NCBI GenBank assembly: GCA_025350775.1 | Contig: JANXXF010000494.1 | Coordinates: forward strand, 1-15,793 | DNA from: Actinomycetes bacterium | GTDB lineage: Bacteria > Actinomycetota > Thermoleophilia > Gaiellales > Gaiellaceae | Direction of reading: 5' to 3' | Length of the DNA stretch: 15,793 nt | Shown: piece after piece, positions 8,846-15,679 of the stretch | Position numbering within the stretch: position 1 is the first letter of the stretch | How the letters are laid out: every line of letters begins with the position of its first letter | Notes under the pieces: model-generated | Told to the model about the DNA's origin: nothing | Database searches by the model: none | What the model saw: only the letters and a program-made list of their open reading frames with translations | Position numbers and translations under genes: made by a program

Positions 8846-9990
8846 GCGGGCGGCTGTCGGTCGGAGTTGTCGCGGTCGTGCTCGTCGTTGCCGCAGGTGC
8901 GCCGGGAGGATGCGCGGCGGCCGGCCCGGTTCTCGTCACGCCGCTCGACGGCGAAGCGAGCTTCGGCGAGGTCGTGGCGCGCGCACCCGCCGGCGCCCGC
9001 GACGCGGTGCTCGTCGTGGGCGGGCGCTGGGCGGGGCGCGTGCACCTGGCGGGCGACGGCGAGGCGCGCTTCACCGTGCAGGGGCGGGTCGGGCCGCAGA
9101 CGGTGACGGTGCGCTTCGTGGCCGGCGCGCGGGCACTGGGCGCGATGACGGCGCGCAGGGTGTGGCTGCTGCCTCGGAGCGGAGCGGTGGCCAGGGCGGC
9201 GACTATCCGCGACGAGGCGCTCTCGGCGCGGCTCGCCGTCCTCGGTCGCGCCTTTCCCGGTTGGGCGGGCGTCTACGTCCAGGATCTCGCCTCCGGCAGC
9301 TATGCCAGCTGGAATGCTGACGCCTCGTTCCTCGCCGCCTCCACGGTCAAGCTCGGCGTGATGATCGAGGCGCTGCGTCGCTACGGCCCGTTCCCCGAGC
9401 GGTCGGCTGTGTGGGGCGATGTCAGCGCGATGGTCTCGCTCTCGTCGAACGACGCCGCGAACCGGGTCTTTCTGCGTCTCGGCGACGGCTCCGAGAGCCG
9501 CGCGGCGGCGCTCCTGCTCGCCCGCTTCCAGGCGATCGGAGCGTCGGCGACGACGTTTCCAGGCACGTACCGGCTCACGCAGGCCACCGCTCTCGACGCG
9601 CCTGCCCCGCCGCCGCTCCTCACCTGGCGGCGCTCCACCCCGCGTGACCTGGGCCGCATTGTCCGTGCCGTCCATGCGGCCGCCCTCGGCAACGCCGACG
9701 CCCTCCGCCGTACCGGCCTGACGGTGCACGAGGCGAGACTCGGCCTGGCGTTGCTGCTCGCTGCGCGGCCGGAGGGAGGGCCGCTGGTGGGCGCGGTGCG
9801 GGCCGGCCTCCCGGTCGCGCAGAAGACCGGCTGGACCGACAAGGCCCGCCACGTCGTGGCGATCGTCTTCGCGCCCGGGGGGCCGAAGCTCCTCGCCGTC
9901 ATGACGTACCGGCCCGGCATCGACGCGGCGGCGGCGGCGCGGCTCGCTCGCGGCGTGACGGCCGCGCTGGGCGTCGGCGGTAACGGCTAG
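8842..9990 (+). CDS. Exported class A beta-lactamase-like serine hydrolase with N-terminal beta domain
   Basis: 382 residues from the GTG at 8842, which overlaps the fic stop by four bases. A GTG at 8830 would add MDAA, putting an acidic residue before the signal sequence, so I prefer 8842. A signal peptide spans ~1-28 (hydrophobic 6-20). Residues ~28-112 look like a small Ig-like beta domain. The beta-lactamase/transpeptidase fold follows: S167-TVK170 (SxxK nucleophile), S201-S-N203 in place of SDN, STPRDLGR, and K328-TG. I cannot find the omega-loop ExxLN deacylating glutamate. It may therefore be a penicillin-binding or DD-peptidase-like enzyme, or another hydrolase, rather than a resistance beta-lactamase. 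It acts outside the membrane. C24 lies in PGGC, a poor lipobox. Confidence 0.85.
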   Translation: MSGRLSVGVVAVVLVVAAGAPGGCAAAGPVLVTPLDGEASFGEVVARAPAGARDAVLVVGGRWAGRVHLAGDGEARFTVQGRVGPQTVTVRFVAGARALGAMTARRVWLLPRSGAVARAATIRDEALSARLAVLGRAFPGWAGVYVQDLASGSYASWNADASFLAASTVKLGVMIEALRRYGPFPERSAVWGDVSAMVSLSSNDAANRVFLRLGDGSESRAAALLLARFQAIGASATTFPGTYRLTQATALDAPAPPPLLTWRRSTPRDLGRIVRAVHAAALGNADALRRTGLTVHEARLGLALLLAARPEGGPLVGAVRAGLPVAQKTGWTDKARHVVAIVFAPGGPKLLAVMTYRPGIDAAAAARLARGVTAALGVGGNG

Positions 9991-9998
9991 AGCGGCGA

Positions 9999-10023
9999 CC
10001 GCCCGGGCGGCGACCGGCCGGTC
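9999..10023. terminator. Two adjacent perfect 12-bp palindromes between convergent genes
   Basis: CCGCCCGGGCGG (9999-10010) and GACCGGCCGGTC (10012-10023) lie one base apart. The second runs into the stop codon of the minus-strand decarboxylase. An 8-base direct repeat GGCGACCG (9994-10001, 10009-10016) links them. Both could fold in either transcript, so a bidirectional terminator is likely, although there is no T-run. Confidence 0.45.
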
Positions 10024-11401
10024 AGCCGGTGGCTGTGGCGAACGCGGCAACAGTACGACGAACGTCGTCGGCGGTGGTCCGCCAGTTCGAGACCGACACG
10101 CGGATCGCTGGGCGCCCCTGCCAGGTCGTCCCGCTCAGCCACACCTCGCCGGAGGCCTGCACCGCGGCGAGCACGCGCGCTGTCGCGGCGTCGTCGGCGA
10201 AGCGGACGAGCACCTGGTTGAGCACGACGTCGTTCAGCAGCTCGGCGCCGGGGAGCGCGGCGAGGCCGGCGCCGAGCTCGGTTGCCCGGTCGCAGCAGCC
10301 CTCGATCAGGTCGCGGATGCCGTCGCGGCCCAGCGAGCGGATGGCCGCGTACACCGCGAAGCCGCGGGCCCGGCGCGAGAACTCCGGCGTCCAGTCGACC
10401 TGGTCGCGACGGCTGCCTGCGTCCTGGACGAGATAGGCGGCTGTCACCGAGAGCGCTGCGCGGTGCGCCTCCACGTCGGCGCAGAACGCGAGGCCGGAGT
10501 CGTACGGGACGTTGAGCCACTTGTGCGCGTCGGTGGCCCACGAGTGCGCCAGCTCGTGGCCGGCGAGCAGCGGGGCGAGCCGTGGGCTCGTCGCCGCCCA
10601 CAGGCCGAAGGCGCCGTCGACGTGGAGCCAGGCGCCCGCCTCCCGGGCTGCCTCGCCCACTGCCACCAGGTCGTCGAAGGAGCCGGTGTTCACCTCGCCG
10701 GCCTGGGCGACCACGATGGTGGGGCCGCTGCCGCTCGCGAGCTCGCGGCGCAGCGCAGCGGGGTCGACGCGGCCGAGCCGGTCGCACGGCACCGTGCGGA
10801 TCGCGCGACGGCCGATCCCGAGGTACCGCAGCGCCCGGTCGACGGTGATGTGACGCAGCTCGCCCGTGACCACCCGGATCGGCGGCGACCCGGCGAGGCC
10901 ATCCTCGGCGACGTCCCAGCCGACGTCGCTGAGCACCCGGTGGCGCGCCGCGGCGAGACAGGTGAAATGCGCCATCTGACAGCCCGTGACGATCGCGAAC
11001 GAGGCGTGGCGCGGCAGGCCGAGCAGCTCGAGGAGCCAGTCGCGGCAGACCTCCTCGACGACGGAGGCGGCAGGCCCGCAGACGTAGAGCCCGGCGTTCT
11101 GATCCCACGCCGTGGCGAGCCAGTCCGCGCCCACTGCGGCGGGGACGGCGCCGCCGATGACGAAGCCGAAGTAGCACCCGCTCGCGGTCGTGACGATGCC
11201 TGGGTCGGCAGCGGCGGCCAGCTCCTCGATGACGAGCGCGGCGTCGCGTGGCCCGGTGGGCAGCGCCCCGCCGAGCGCGGCCCGCAGCTCCTCGACCGTC
11301 GCGGGCGGGAAGACGGGCCGCTCAGGCAGTGACGCGAGGTACGCCTGTGCGAGGCGGGCCGCAGCGGCGAGCGCGCGCTGGGTGTCGTCGCCGTTGGCCA
11401 T
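10022..11401 (-). CDS. Pyridoxal-phosphate-dependent group II decarboxylase family protein
   Basis: 459 residues from the ATG at 11401. The group II decarboxylase pattern is clear: VTGCQMAHF (138-146), GELRHITVDRALRYLG with H184, HVDGAFG (D262 contacting the PLP nitrogen) and TDAHKWLNVPYDSG with K294 as Schiff-base lysine. Related enzymes decarboxylate aromatic amino acids, glutamate or other L-amino acids in the cytoplasm. Substrate cannot be assigned; some actinobacterial members act on tyrosine or tryptophan. The same frame stays open upstream to 12895, but that part lies over the M16 and DUF2007-like genes and is not protein-like. The start is 32 bases after the M16 stop, with AAGG four bases before ATG. 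It is the last gene of the minus-strand run. Confidence 0.93.
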   Translation of the reverse strand: MANGDDTQRALAAAARLAQAYLASLPERPVFPPATVEELRAALGGALPTGPRDAALVIEELAAAADPGIVTTASGCYFGFVIGGAVPAAVGADWLATAWDQNAGLYVCGPAASVVEEVCRDWLLELLGLPRHASFAIVTGCQMAHFTCLAAARHRVLSDVGWDVAEDGLAGSPPIRVVTGELRHITVDRALRYLGIGRRAIRTVPCDRLGRVDPAALRRELASGSGPTIVVAQAGEVNTGSFDDLVAVGEAAREAGAWLHVDGAFGLWAATSPRLAPLLAGHELAHSWATDAHKWLNVPYDSGLAFCADVEAHRAALSVTAAYLVQDAGSRRDQVDWTPEFSRRARGFAVYAAIRSLGRDGIRDLIEGCCDRATELGAGLAALPGAELLNDVVLNQVLVRFADDAATARVLAAVQASGEVWLSGTTWQGRPAIRVSVSNWRTTADDVRRTVAAFATATG

Positions 11402-11433
11402 GTCGCCTTGCGGCCTGTCCGCTCGGCCCGGAG

Positions 11434-12693
11434 CTACCCGAGCAGCCGGTCGAAGCGCGCCGGGTCGTCGAATGGGCCAATCACGGCGAGCCGCAGCCTG
11501 TCGCTCGAGATCAGGTCGCGGGCTACGCGCTGGACATCGTCGGCGGTGACCTGCTCGATCGCGGCAAGCACCTCCACCGGCTCGGTGACCCGGCCCTCGA
11601 GCACCTCGCGGCGCAGGCCGAACATGATCGTCCCCTGCGGGCTCTCGAGGCTCAGCACGAAGCGGCCCCGGGCGATGTTCTTTGCCTTGCGTAGCTCGGT
11701 AGCGCCGACCTTCTTGTCGGCGATCTTGCGGAACTCCTTGGCGATGGTCGTGATCGCGGTGTCGATGCGCTTGATGTCCACGCCCGCCTGCGCGTAGAGC
11801 GAGCCCGCGTCCGTGTACGCGTGGTTCGTGCCGAACACGTAGTAGGCGAGGCCGCGCCGCTCGCGCACCTCGGTGAACAGCCGCGACGACATGCCGGTGC
11901 CGAGCACCGTCGCCAGCAGCTGCAGCGGGTAGCGGTCGGGGTGGCCGATCGGGTAGCTCTCGACGCCGAGCACGAGGTGCGCCTGGTCGGACTTCTTCGT
12001 GAAGACCTTCACCCGCCCGTTCGCGTGCGGCTTCACCGGCTTCGGCTTCGGGGTCTTCTCCTTGGGCATGTCGCCGAGCAGCTCGCCGATCCTGTCGAGC
12101 AGGCCCTCGCCGACCTGGCCGCCGACGCCGACCACCAGCCGCGACGGCTTGTACCAGCGCCCGATGTAGTCCTGGAACGTGTCGCGGGTGGCCGCGCGCA
12201 CCGTCTCCTTGGTACCGATGATGTCCCAGCCCAGCGGCTGGTCGCCGTAGAGCAGATCCTCGTAGACGCCGCCGATGAAGTCGCGCGGCGTGTCGAAGTA
12301 CATGTTCATCTCCTCGACGATCACGCCCTTCTCGCGCTCGATCTCCTCGGGGTCGAACTTGGAGAAGCGCAGCATGTCGACGAGCACGTCGAGCGCGGCG
12401 TCGCGATGCTCGGCGGCGGCCTTCACGTAGTAGCCCGTGTACTCCTTGCCGGTGAACGCGTTGAACTCGGCGCCGAGGTTGTCGATCTCGGCGGCGATGT
12501 CCCTGGCGGCGGGCCGGCGCTCGGTGCCCTTGAAGAACATGTGCTCGGCGAAGTGGGCGATCCCGCTCTGCTCTCGGGTCTCGTAGCGGGAGCCTGCGGC
12601 GAGCATCAGGAAGCAGGAGACCGACTGGGCCTGGGGCATCGGCGCGGTGACCACACGCAGGCCGTTGGGAAGGACGTGGCGCTCGTAGACCAT
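11434..12693 (-). CDS. M16 family zinc metallopeptidase (processing-peptidase/insulinase type)
   Basis: 419 residues, normal for the single-chain bacterial M16B form. The inverted zinc motif H47-FAE-H51 is present, and E127 falls exactly 76 residues on (GVIVEE), completing HxxEH-x76-E. The C-terminal half has GTGMSSRLFTEVRERRGLAY, which supplies the substrate-binding Arg/Tyr of the partner domain. There is no signal peptide, so it acts in the cytoplasm, probably as a homodimeric clamp on short peptides. A Lys/Pro-rich segment (KEKTPKPKPVKPHANG) bridges the two halves. It follows the DUF2007-like gene by 38 bases, a gap that holds a possible promoter, so it may be transcribed both from upstream and on its own. 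Confidence 0.95.
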   Translation of the reverse strand: MVYERHVLPNGLRVVTAPMPQAQSVSCFLMLAAGSRYETREQSGIAHFAEHMFFKGTERRPAARDIAAEIDNLGAEFNAFTGKEYTGYYVKAAAEHRDAALDVLVDMLRFSKFDPEEIEREKGVIVEEMNMYFDTPRDFIGGVYEDLLYGDQPLGWDIIGTKETVRAATRDTFQDYIGRWYKPSRLVVGVGGQVGEGLLDRIGELLGDMPKEKTPKPKPVKPHANGRVKVFTKKSDQAHLVLGVESYPIGHPDRYPLQLLATVLGTGMSSRLFTEVRERRGLAYYVFGTNHAYTDAGSLYAQAGVDIKRIDTAITTIAKEFRKIADKKVGATELRKAKNIARGRFVLSLESPQGTIMFGLRREVLEGRVTEPVEVLAAIEQVTADDVQRVARDLISSDRLRLAVIGPFDDPARFDRLLG

Positions 12694-12702
12694 AGGGGCG
12701 CG

Positions 12703-12708
12703 ATGCTA
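12703..12708 (-). promoter_or_regulatory. Candidate -10 box (TAGCAT) for the M16 gene
   Basis: TAGCAT on the minus strand, identical to the box before the M24 peptidase, ends nine bases before the ATG at 12693. There is no Shine-Dalgarno, so a 2-3 base leader is plausible. No -35 is recognised. Confidence 0.35.
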
Positions 12709-12731
12709 CCGGGAGGTGGGGCGGCCGCGAG

Positions 12732-12965
12732 CTAGAGACGCAGGCGCTCCGCCAGCACCACCCGCGCCCGCTCGACGTCGTCCTCGTGGACGAAGACGTA
12801 CAGCTTGTCGGCGCCGGGGCCGAGCGAGCGCAGCCACGCGGTCGCCGAGGTGCGATCGGGCATGAGCGCCGCGCCACACTTGATGCCCGCCGCACGCAGC
12901 TGCTCGCAGATCTCGTCGGCCTCCTCCTGGTGGCGTGCCTCGATGATCGGGAGTGCCTGGCTCAC
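12732..12965 (-). CDS. Small DUF2007-like protein (putative signal-transducing fold)
   Basis: 77 residues from GTG at 12965. The pattern, a leading strand, helix EEADEICEQLRAAGIKC, an exposed middle, then KLYVFVHEDDVERARVVLAE, is that of the compact alpha/beta DUF2007 proteins, whose function is unknown. There is no membrane segment or signal peptide. It sits seven bases downstream of the DUF3052 gene, so it probably shares that message. I base the family on overall pattern only, with no diagnostic catalytic residue to confirm it. Confidence 0.75.
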   Translation of the reverse strand: MSQALPIIEARHQEEADEICEQLRAAGIKCGAALMPDRTSATAWLRSLGPGADKLYVFVHEDDVERARVVLAERLRL

Positions 12966-12972
12966 GGAGCGG

Positions 12973-13422
12973 CTACCGCGCCCTGTCGCCGTGCCGGCGC
13001 ACGAGCCGCTGCGCCGTCCACGTCTCGTCGATCGAGGCCGCCCCGCCGTCGACGAGGCCGTGCTTCAGACCGACCTGTTGCACGACCTCAGCGGAGAGAT
13101 CGGTCTCGCGGCCGGTGCCGGGCTCCGGCCAGGCGATCCAGAGGCCGCCCGCCGGCGTGATCCACGGCTCGAGCAGCGCCATCCGTCCGCGCAGCGTCTG
13201 CTCGCGGCTCGTGAAGAAGACGGTGACGTCGAGCGGCTCGGACGCGCGCTCCAGGGTGCGGACGCCCGCGGGCAGACCCGGGATCTCGAAGCCGTCCGGG
13301 GTGCCGACGAGCGCGAGCGTGCACCCGGGCACGATGCCGAGCCGCTGCCAGAGCGGGGTCGCACCGTCAGCCGGGACGGCGCAGCCGCCGGTCGCGCCGC
13401 TCACTCCGGCGGCGTCGCTCAC
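12973..13422 (-). CDS. DUF3052 family protein
   Basis: 149 residues from the GTG at 13422, which overlaps the aminotransferase stop (GTGA, 13419-13422); a second GTG at 13404 is possible. Recognisable DUF3052 features: LWQRLGIVPG near 24-33, a central DVTVFFTSREQ strand-turn, PAGGLWIAWPE (90-100), GLVDGGAASIDETWTAQRLVRR split as GLVDGG (122-127) and IDETWTAQRLVRR (131-143). Members are small cytoplasmic proteins of actinobacteria and a few other groups, without known activity. The usual WPKK-like motif reads WPEPG here, so the lysine is missing. The first ~20 residues are low-complexity Ala/Gly and may be disordered. Confidence 0.8.
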   Translation of the reverse strand: MSDAAGVSGATGGCAVPADGATPLWQRLGIVPGCTLALVGTPDGFEIPGLPAGVRTLERASEPLDVTVFFTSREQTLRGRMALLEPWITPAGGLWIAWPEPGTGRETDLSAEVVQQVGLKHGLVDGGAASIDETWTAQRLVRRHGDRAR

Positions 13423-14588
13423 TCCAGCCCCGCCAGCGCCGCGAGCACGCCATCGACCTCGTCGCGCGTGTTGTAGTGGACGAAGCCGATCCGTACCGCG
13501 CCGTCGGGCAGGCCAAGCCGCGGCATCACCTCGTGCGCGTAGAAGTCGCCGTCCCACACGGCGAAGCCCTTCTCGGCGAGGCGGCGCGCGGCTTCCGCAG
13601 GTGCGACCCCGTCGACGCTCACGCAGAACGTCGCCACGCGGCCCTCCATCGCCGGCAGCCCGTGCAGGCGGGTGTTCGGTGGCAGGCCGGCCAGGAACCG
13701 CTCGCCGAGGGCTCGTTCCTGCGCCTGAATCGCCGGCCAGCCGAGGCCCTCGATGTGCTCGACCGCCGCGACGAAGCCTGCGAGCAGCTCGTGCGCCGCG
13801 GTGCCCGTTTCGTGGCGGTGGCCGAGCGGGAATGGGTCGCTGGGGCGCACCTTGTACGGCCGCCAGCCCCCGAGCAGCGCGGCGCGGACGAACGCGAGTC
13901 CGAGGTGCGGCCCGTAGAACTTGTACGGCGAGCAGAGCAGGACATCCGCGCCGATCGCGGCGACGTCGATCGGGCCGTGTGGCGCCCAGTGCACGGCGTC
14001 GATCCAGGCGAGCGCGCCGGCCGCGTGCGCAAGCGCGGCGACGCGGGCGACGTCGTTCACTGTGCCGAGCGCGTTCGAGGCCCACGTGCACGCCACCACG
14101 CGCGTCCGCGGGCCGATCAGCCGGGCCAGGTCGTCCAGGTCGAGCGAGCCGTCGTCGCGGAAGTCGGCCACGCGCACGGTGAGGCCCCGGTCGTGGGCGA
14201 GCTCGAGCCAGGGAGCGATGTTCGCGTCGTGGTCGAGCCGTGTGCAGACGATCTCGTCGCCTGGCAGGAAGTCGCGGCCGGCGGTGCGTGAGAGGTGGAA
14301 GTTGAGCGTCGTCGAGTTCGCGCCGAAGACGACCTCCTCGGCCGTGCAGCCGAGGAAGCGGGCGGCCGTCGTGCGCGCGTGGCCGACCAGCTCGTCGGAG
14401 CGGCGGCTCGTGCCGAACGCGCCGCCGAGGTTCGCGTTCGACTCGCGCAGGTAGCCGGCGACGGCCTCGATCACCGCGTCGGGCACCTGCGTCCCGGCCG
14501 GCGCGTCGAGGAACACCTGCTCGTTACGGCGCAGCGCCGGGAAGCGCGCGCGGACGGCGGCGACGTCGAGGGGGGCGGCAGCGCTCAC
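13419..14588 (-). CDS. Class V aminotransferase, cysteine desulfurase-like without catalytic cysteine
   Basis: 389 residues from GTG. PLP fold type I: LDAPAGTQVP near the N-terminus, ANSTT (90-94), DAVHWAPH (D197, H200), SPYKFYGPH with K223 as PLP lysine, and HETGTAAHE (259-267). The C-terminal RIGFVHYNTRDEVD is the hallmark of the VC1184-type subgroup of cysteine desulfurase-like proteins. The loop that carries the active-site Cys in SufS/IscS contains none: the last cysteine is C322, and the 340-375 region has no Cys. Desulfurase activity is therefore unlikely, and the real substrate is unknown. Both ends overlap neighbours by GTGA: OsmC upstream, DUF3052 downstream. Confidence 0.9.
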   Translation of the reverse strand: MSAAAPLDVAAVRARFPALRRNEQVFLDAPAGTQVPDAVIEAVAGYLRESNANLGGAFGTSRRSDELVGHARTTAARFLGCTAEEVVFGANSTTLNFHLSRTAGRDFLPGDEIVCTRLDHDANIAPWLELAHDRGLTVRVADFRDDGSLDLDDLARLIGPRTRVVACTWASNALGTVNDVARVAALAHAAGALAWIDAVHWAPHGPIDVAAIGADVLLCSPYKFYGPHLGLAFVRAALLGGWRPYKVRPSDPFPLGHRHETGTAAHELLAGFVAAVEHIEGLGWPAIQAQERALGERFLAGLPPNTRLHGLPAMEGRVATFCVSVDGVAPAEAARRLAEKGFAVWDGDFYAHEVMPRLGLPDGAVRIGFVHYNTRDEVDGVLAALAGLE

Positions 14589-15007
14589 GTCAGGTCGACG
14601 TCTGCGCCGTTCACACGCCAGTGGAACTCGGGATGCACCGACAGCGAGTTGGACACGAAGCAGCCGGCCTTCGCCTTGCGCAGCAGCTTGACCAGCGCTT
14701 CCGGCTCCGGCTGTGGCGTCAGCTCGAGGTCGAAGCGCGCGTCCGCCGCGACCAGCCCGAACACGCCCTCGTCCTCGCGCAGCGTCACCGTCCCGTGCGC
14801 CTCGCCCGCTACCGCCACCACGATCCCGGCCGGCGTCGCGTAGTAGGTGAGGCTCGCGATCGCGCAGCGCAGCAGCGCGGCCAGCAGGATGTGCTCGGGC
14901 GTCCAGCTCTCGCCGAACTCGACCGGCTGTTCGCCCTCCGAGCTGACGCGCAGGTCACGGTCGACGCTCGTCGTGTACTCGAACACCTTTGCCCGTACGT
15001 TTGCCAT
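14585..15007 (-). CDS. OsmC/Ohr-like protein
   Basis: 140 residues. The two OsmC-family cysteines are in place: C48 in LLAALLRCAIASL and C116 in KAKAGCFVSNSLS. The N-terminal arginine that assists peroxide binding could be R18 or R20. Members reduce organic hydroperoxides through the cysteine pair, with lipoyl or other thiol donors; some YhfA-like proteins have other roles. It is the first gene of the minus-strand run and overlaps the aminotransferase start by four bases. ATG at 15007 is preceded by TAGGCT at leaderless spacing and is divergent from the F420-type reductase gene, 75 bases away. Confidence 0.9.
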   Translation of the reverse strand: MANVRAKVFEYTTSVDRDLRVSSEGEQPVEFGESWTPEHILLAALLRCAIASLTYYATPAGIVVAVAGEAHGTVTLREDEGVFGLVAADARFDLELTPQPEPEALVKLLRKAKAGCFVSNSLSVHPEFHWRVNGADVDLT

Positions 15008-15013
15008 GCTCCG

Positions 15014-15019
15014 AGCCTA
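15014..15019 (-). promoter_or_regulatory. Candidate -10 box (TAGGCT) for a leaderless OsmC operon transcript
   Basis: TAGGCT on the minus strand ends six bases before the ATG at 15007, so transcription would start on the ATG. No -35 match and no separate Shine-Dalgarno. Confidence 0.45.
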
Positions 15020-15069
15020 CAGCGTCCGGCGCCGCGCGCTCGTGCGGTAGCCGGCGCTACACGGCGACC

Positions 15070-15075
15070 AGGGAG
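15070..15075 (+). promoter_or_regulatory. Strong Shine-Dalgarno of the F420-type reductase
   Basis: AGGGAG lies seven bases before the ATG at 15083. It is the only clear, well-spaced ribosome-binding site in the window and fixes this start although the frame is open further upstream. Confidence 0.7.
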
Positions 15076-15082
15076 ACAGGCC

Positions 15083-15679
15083 ATGCGGATAGCGGTGCTC
15101 GGCACGGGGAAGATCGGCGGGGGCCTGGGCGAGCGCTTCCGCGAGGCCGGCCACGACGTCGTCATGGGGTCACGCGACCCGGCCAATGGGGTGCCCTACG
15201 CCGAGGCGGTGCAGGGCGCCGAAGTGACGGTACTGGCGCTGCCGTGGCGGGTCGCCGAGGAGACGGTTGTGACGCTGGGAGGCCTCGCCGGCCAGGTCGT
15301 GATCGACACGATGAACCCGTACGCGAACCATCCGGGCCAGGCGGCGCTGCCGGAGCTGTACGGCACGTCGGGGCTCGAGCGGCTGCAGGAGCTGCTGCCG
15401 GCGGCGCGGCTGGTGAAGGGCTGGAATCACGTCTACGCGCACACGATCCGCACCTCGCCCGACTTCGACGGGCAGGTGGCGACGGTGCTGCTGTGCGGCG
15501 ACGACGAGGCCGCCCGCGGCGTCGTGGCCGGGCTGGCCCGCGAGATCGGCTTCGACCCCGTGGACGTCGGCGACGCGACCGGCGCCCGCTACCTCGAGCC
15601 GCTGGCGGGGCTGATGATCCGGATGGCGATCCCGCTGGGGCGGGGCTTCGAGATGGCGTTCCGGCTGCTGACGCGGTAG
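15083..15679 (+). CDS. F420-dependent NADP reductase-like oxidoreductase
   Basis: 198 residues. A Rossmann fold opens the protein with GTGKIG (7-12), followed by GSRDP, where the arginine suits NADPH phosphate. VIDTMNPYA and LVKGWNHVYAH follow the pattern of the F420_oxidored family (Fno-like), which transfers hydride between NADPH and the deazaflavin F420. The length suits a complete small Fno-type protein. The C-terminal LEPLAGLMIRMAIPLGRGFEMAF is hydrophobic and may form the dimer or F420 pocket. Actual F420 use is inferred from family only; some relatives act on other substrates. The gene stands alone, divergent from the OsmC run. Confidence 0.85.
   Translation: MRIAVLGTGKIGGGLGERFREAGHDVVMGSRDPANGVPYAEAVQGAEVTVLALPWRVAEETVVTLGGLAGQVVIDTMNPYANHPGQAALPELYGTSGLERLQELLPAARLVKGWNHVYAHTIRTSPDFDGQVATVLLCGDDEAARGVVAGLAREIGFDPVDVGDATGARYLEPLAGLMIRMAIPLGRGFEMAFRLLTR

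Noticed and set aside
8842..8925. Lipoprotein signal (lipobox) on the beta-lactamase-like protein
   Set aside because: The cysteine is preceded by P-G-G, which does not fit the Leu/Ala/Val-type lipobox; an ordinary signal peptide is more likely.
11402..12895. Possible 957-residue protein made of the decarboxylase plus 498 upstream codons
   Set aside because: The upstream part is Arg-rich and lies over the M16 and DUF2007-like genes in another frame; the decarboxylase has its own ATG at 11401.
13423..14091. N-terminal extension of the DUF3052 protein
   Set aside because: It is a shadow of the aminotransferase; the GTG at 13422 gives a GTGA overlap and a normal-sized family member.
14621..15082. 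N-terminal extension of the F420-type reductase
   Set aside because: Antisense to OsmC; AGGGAG seven bases before the ATG at 15083 and the immediate Rossmann start fix the shorter form.
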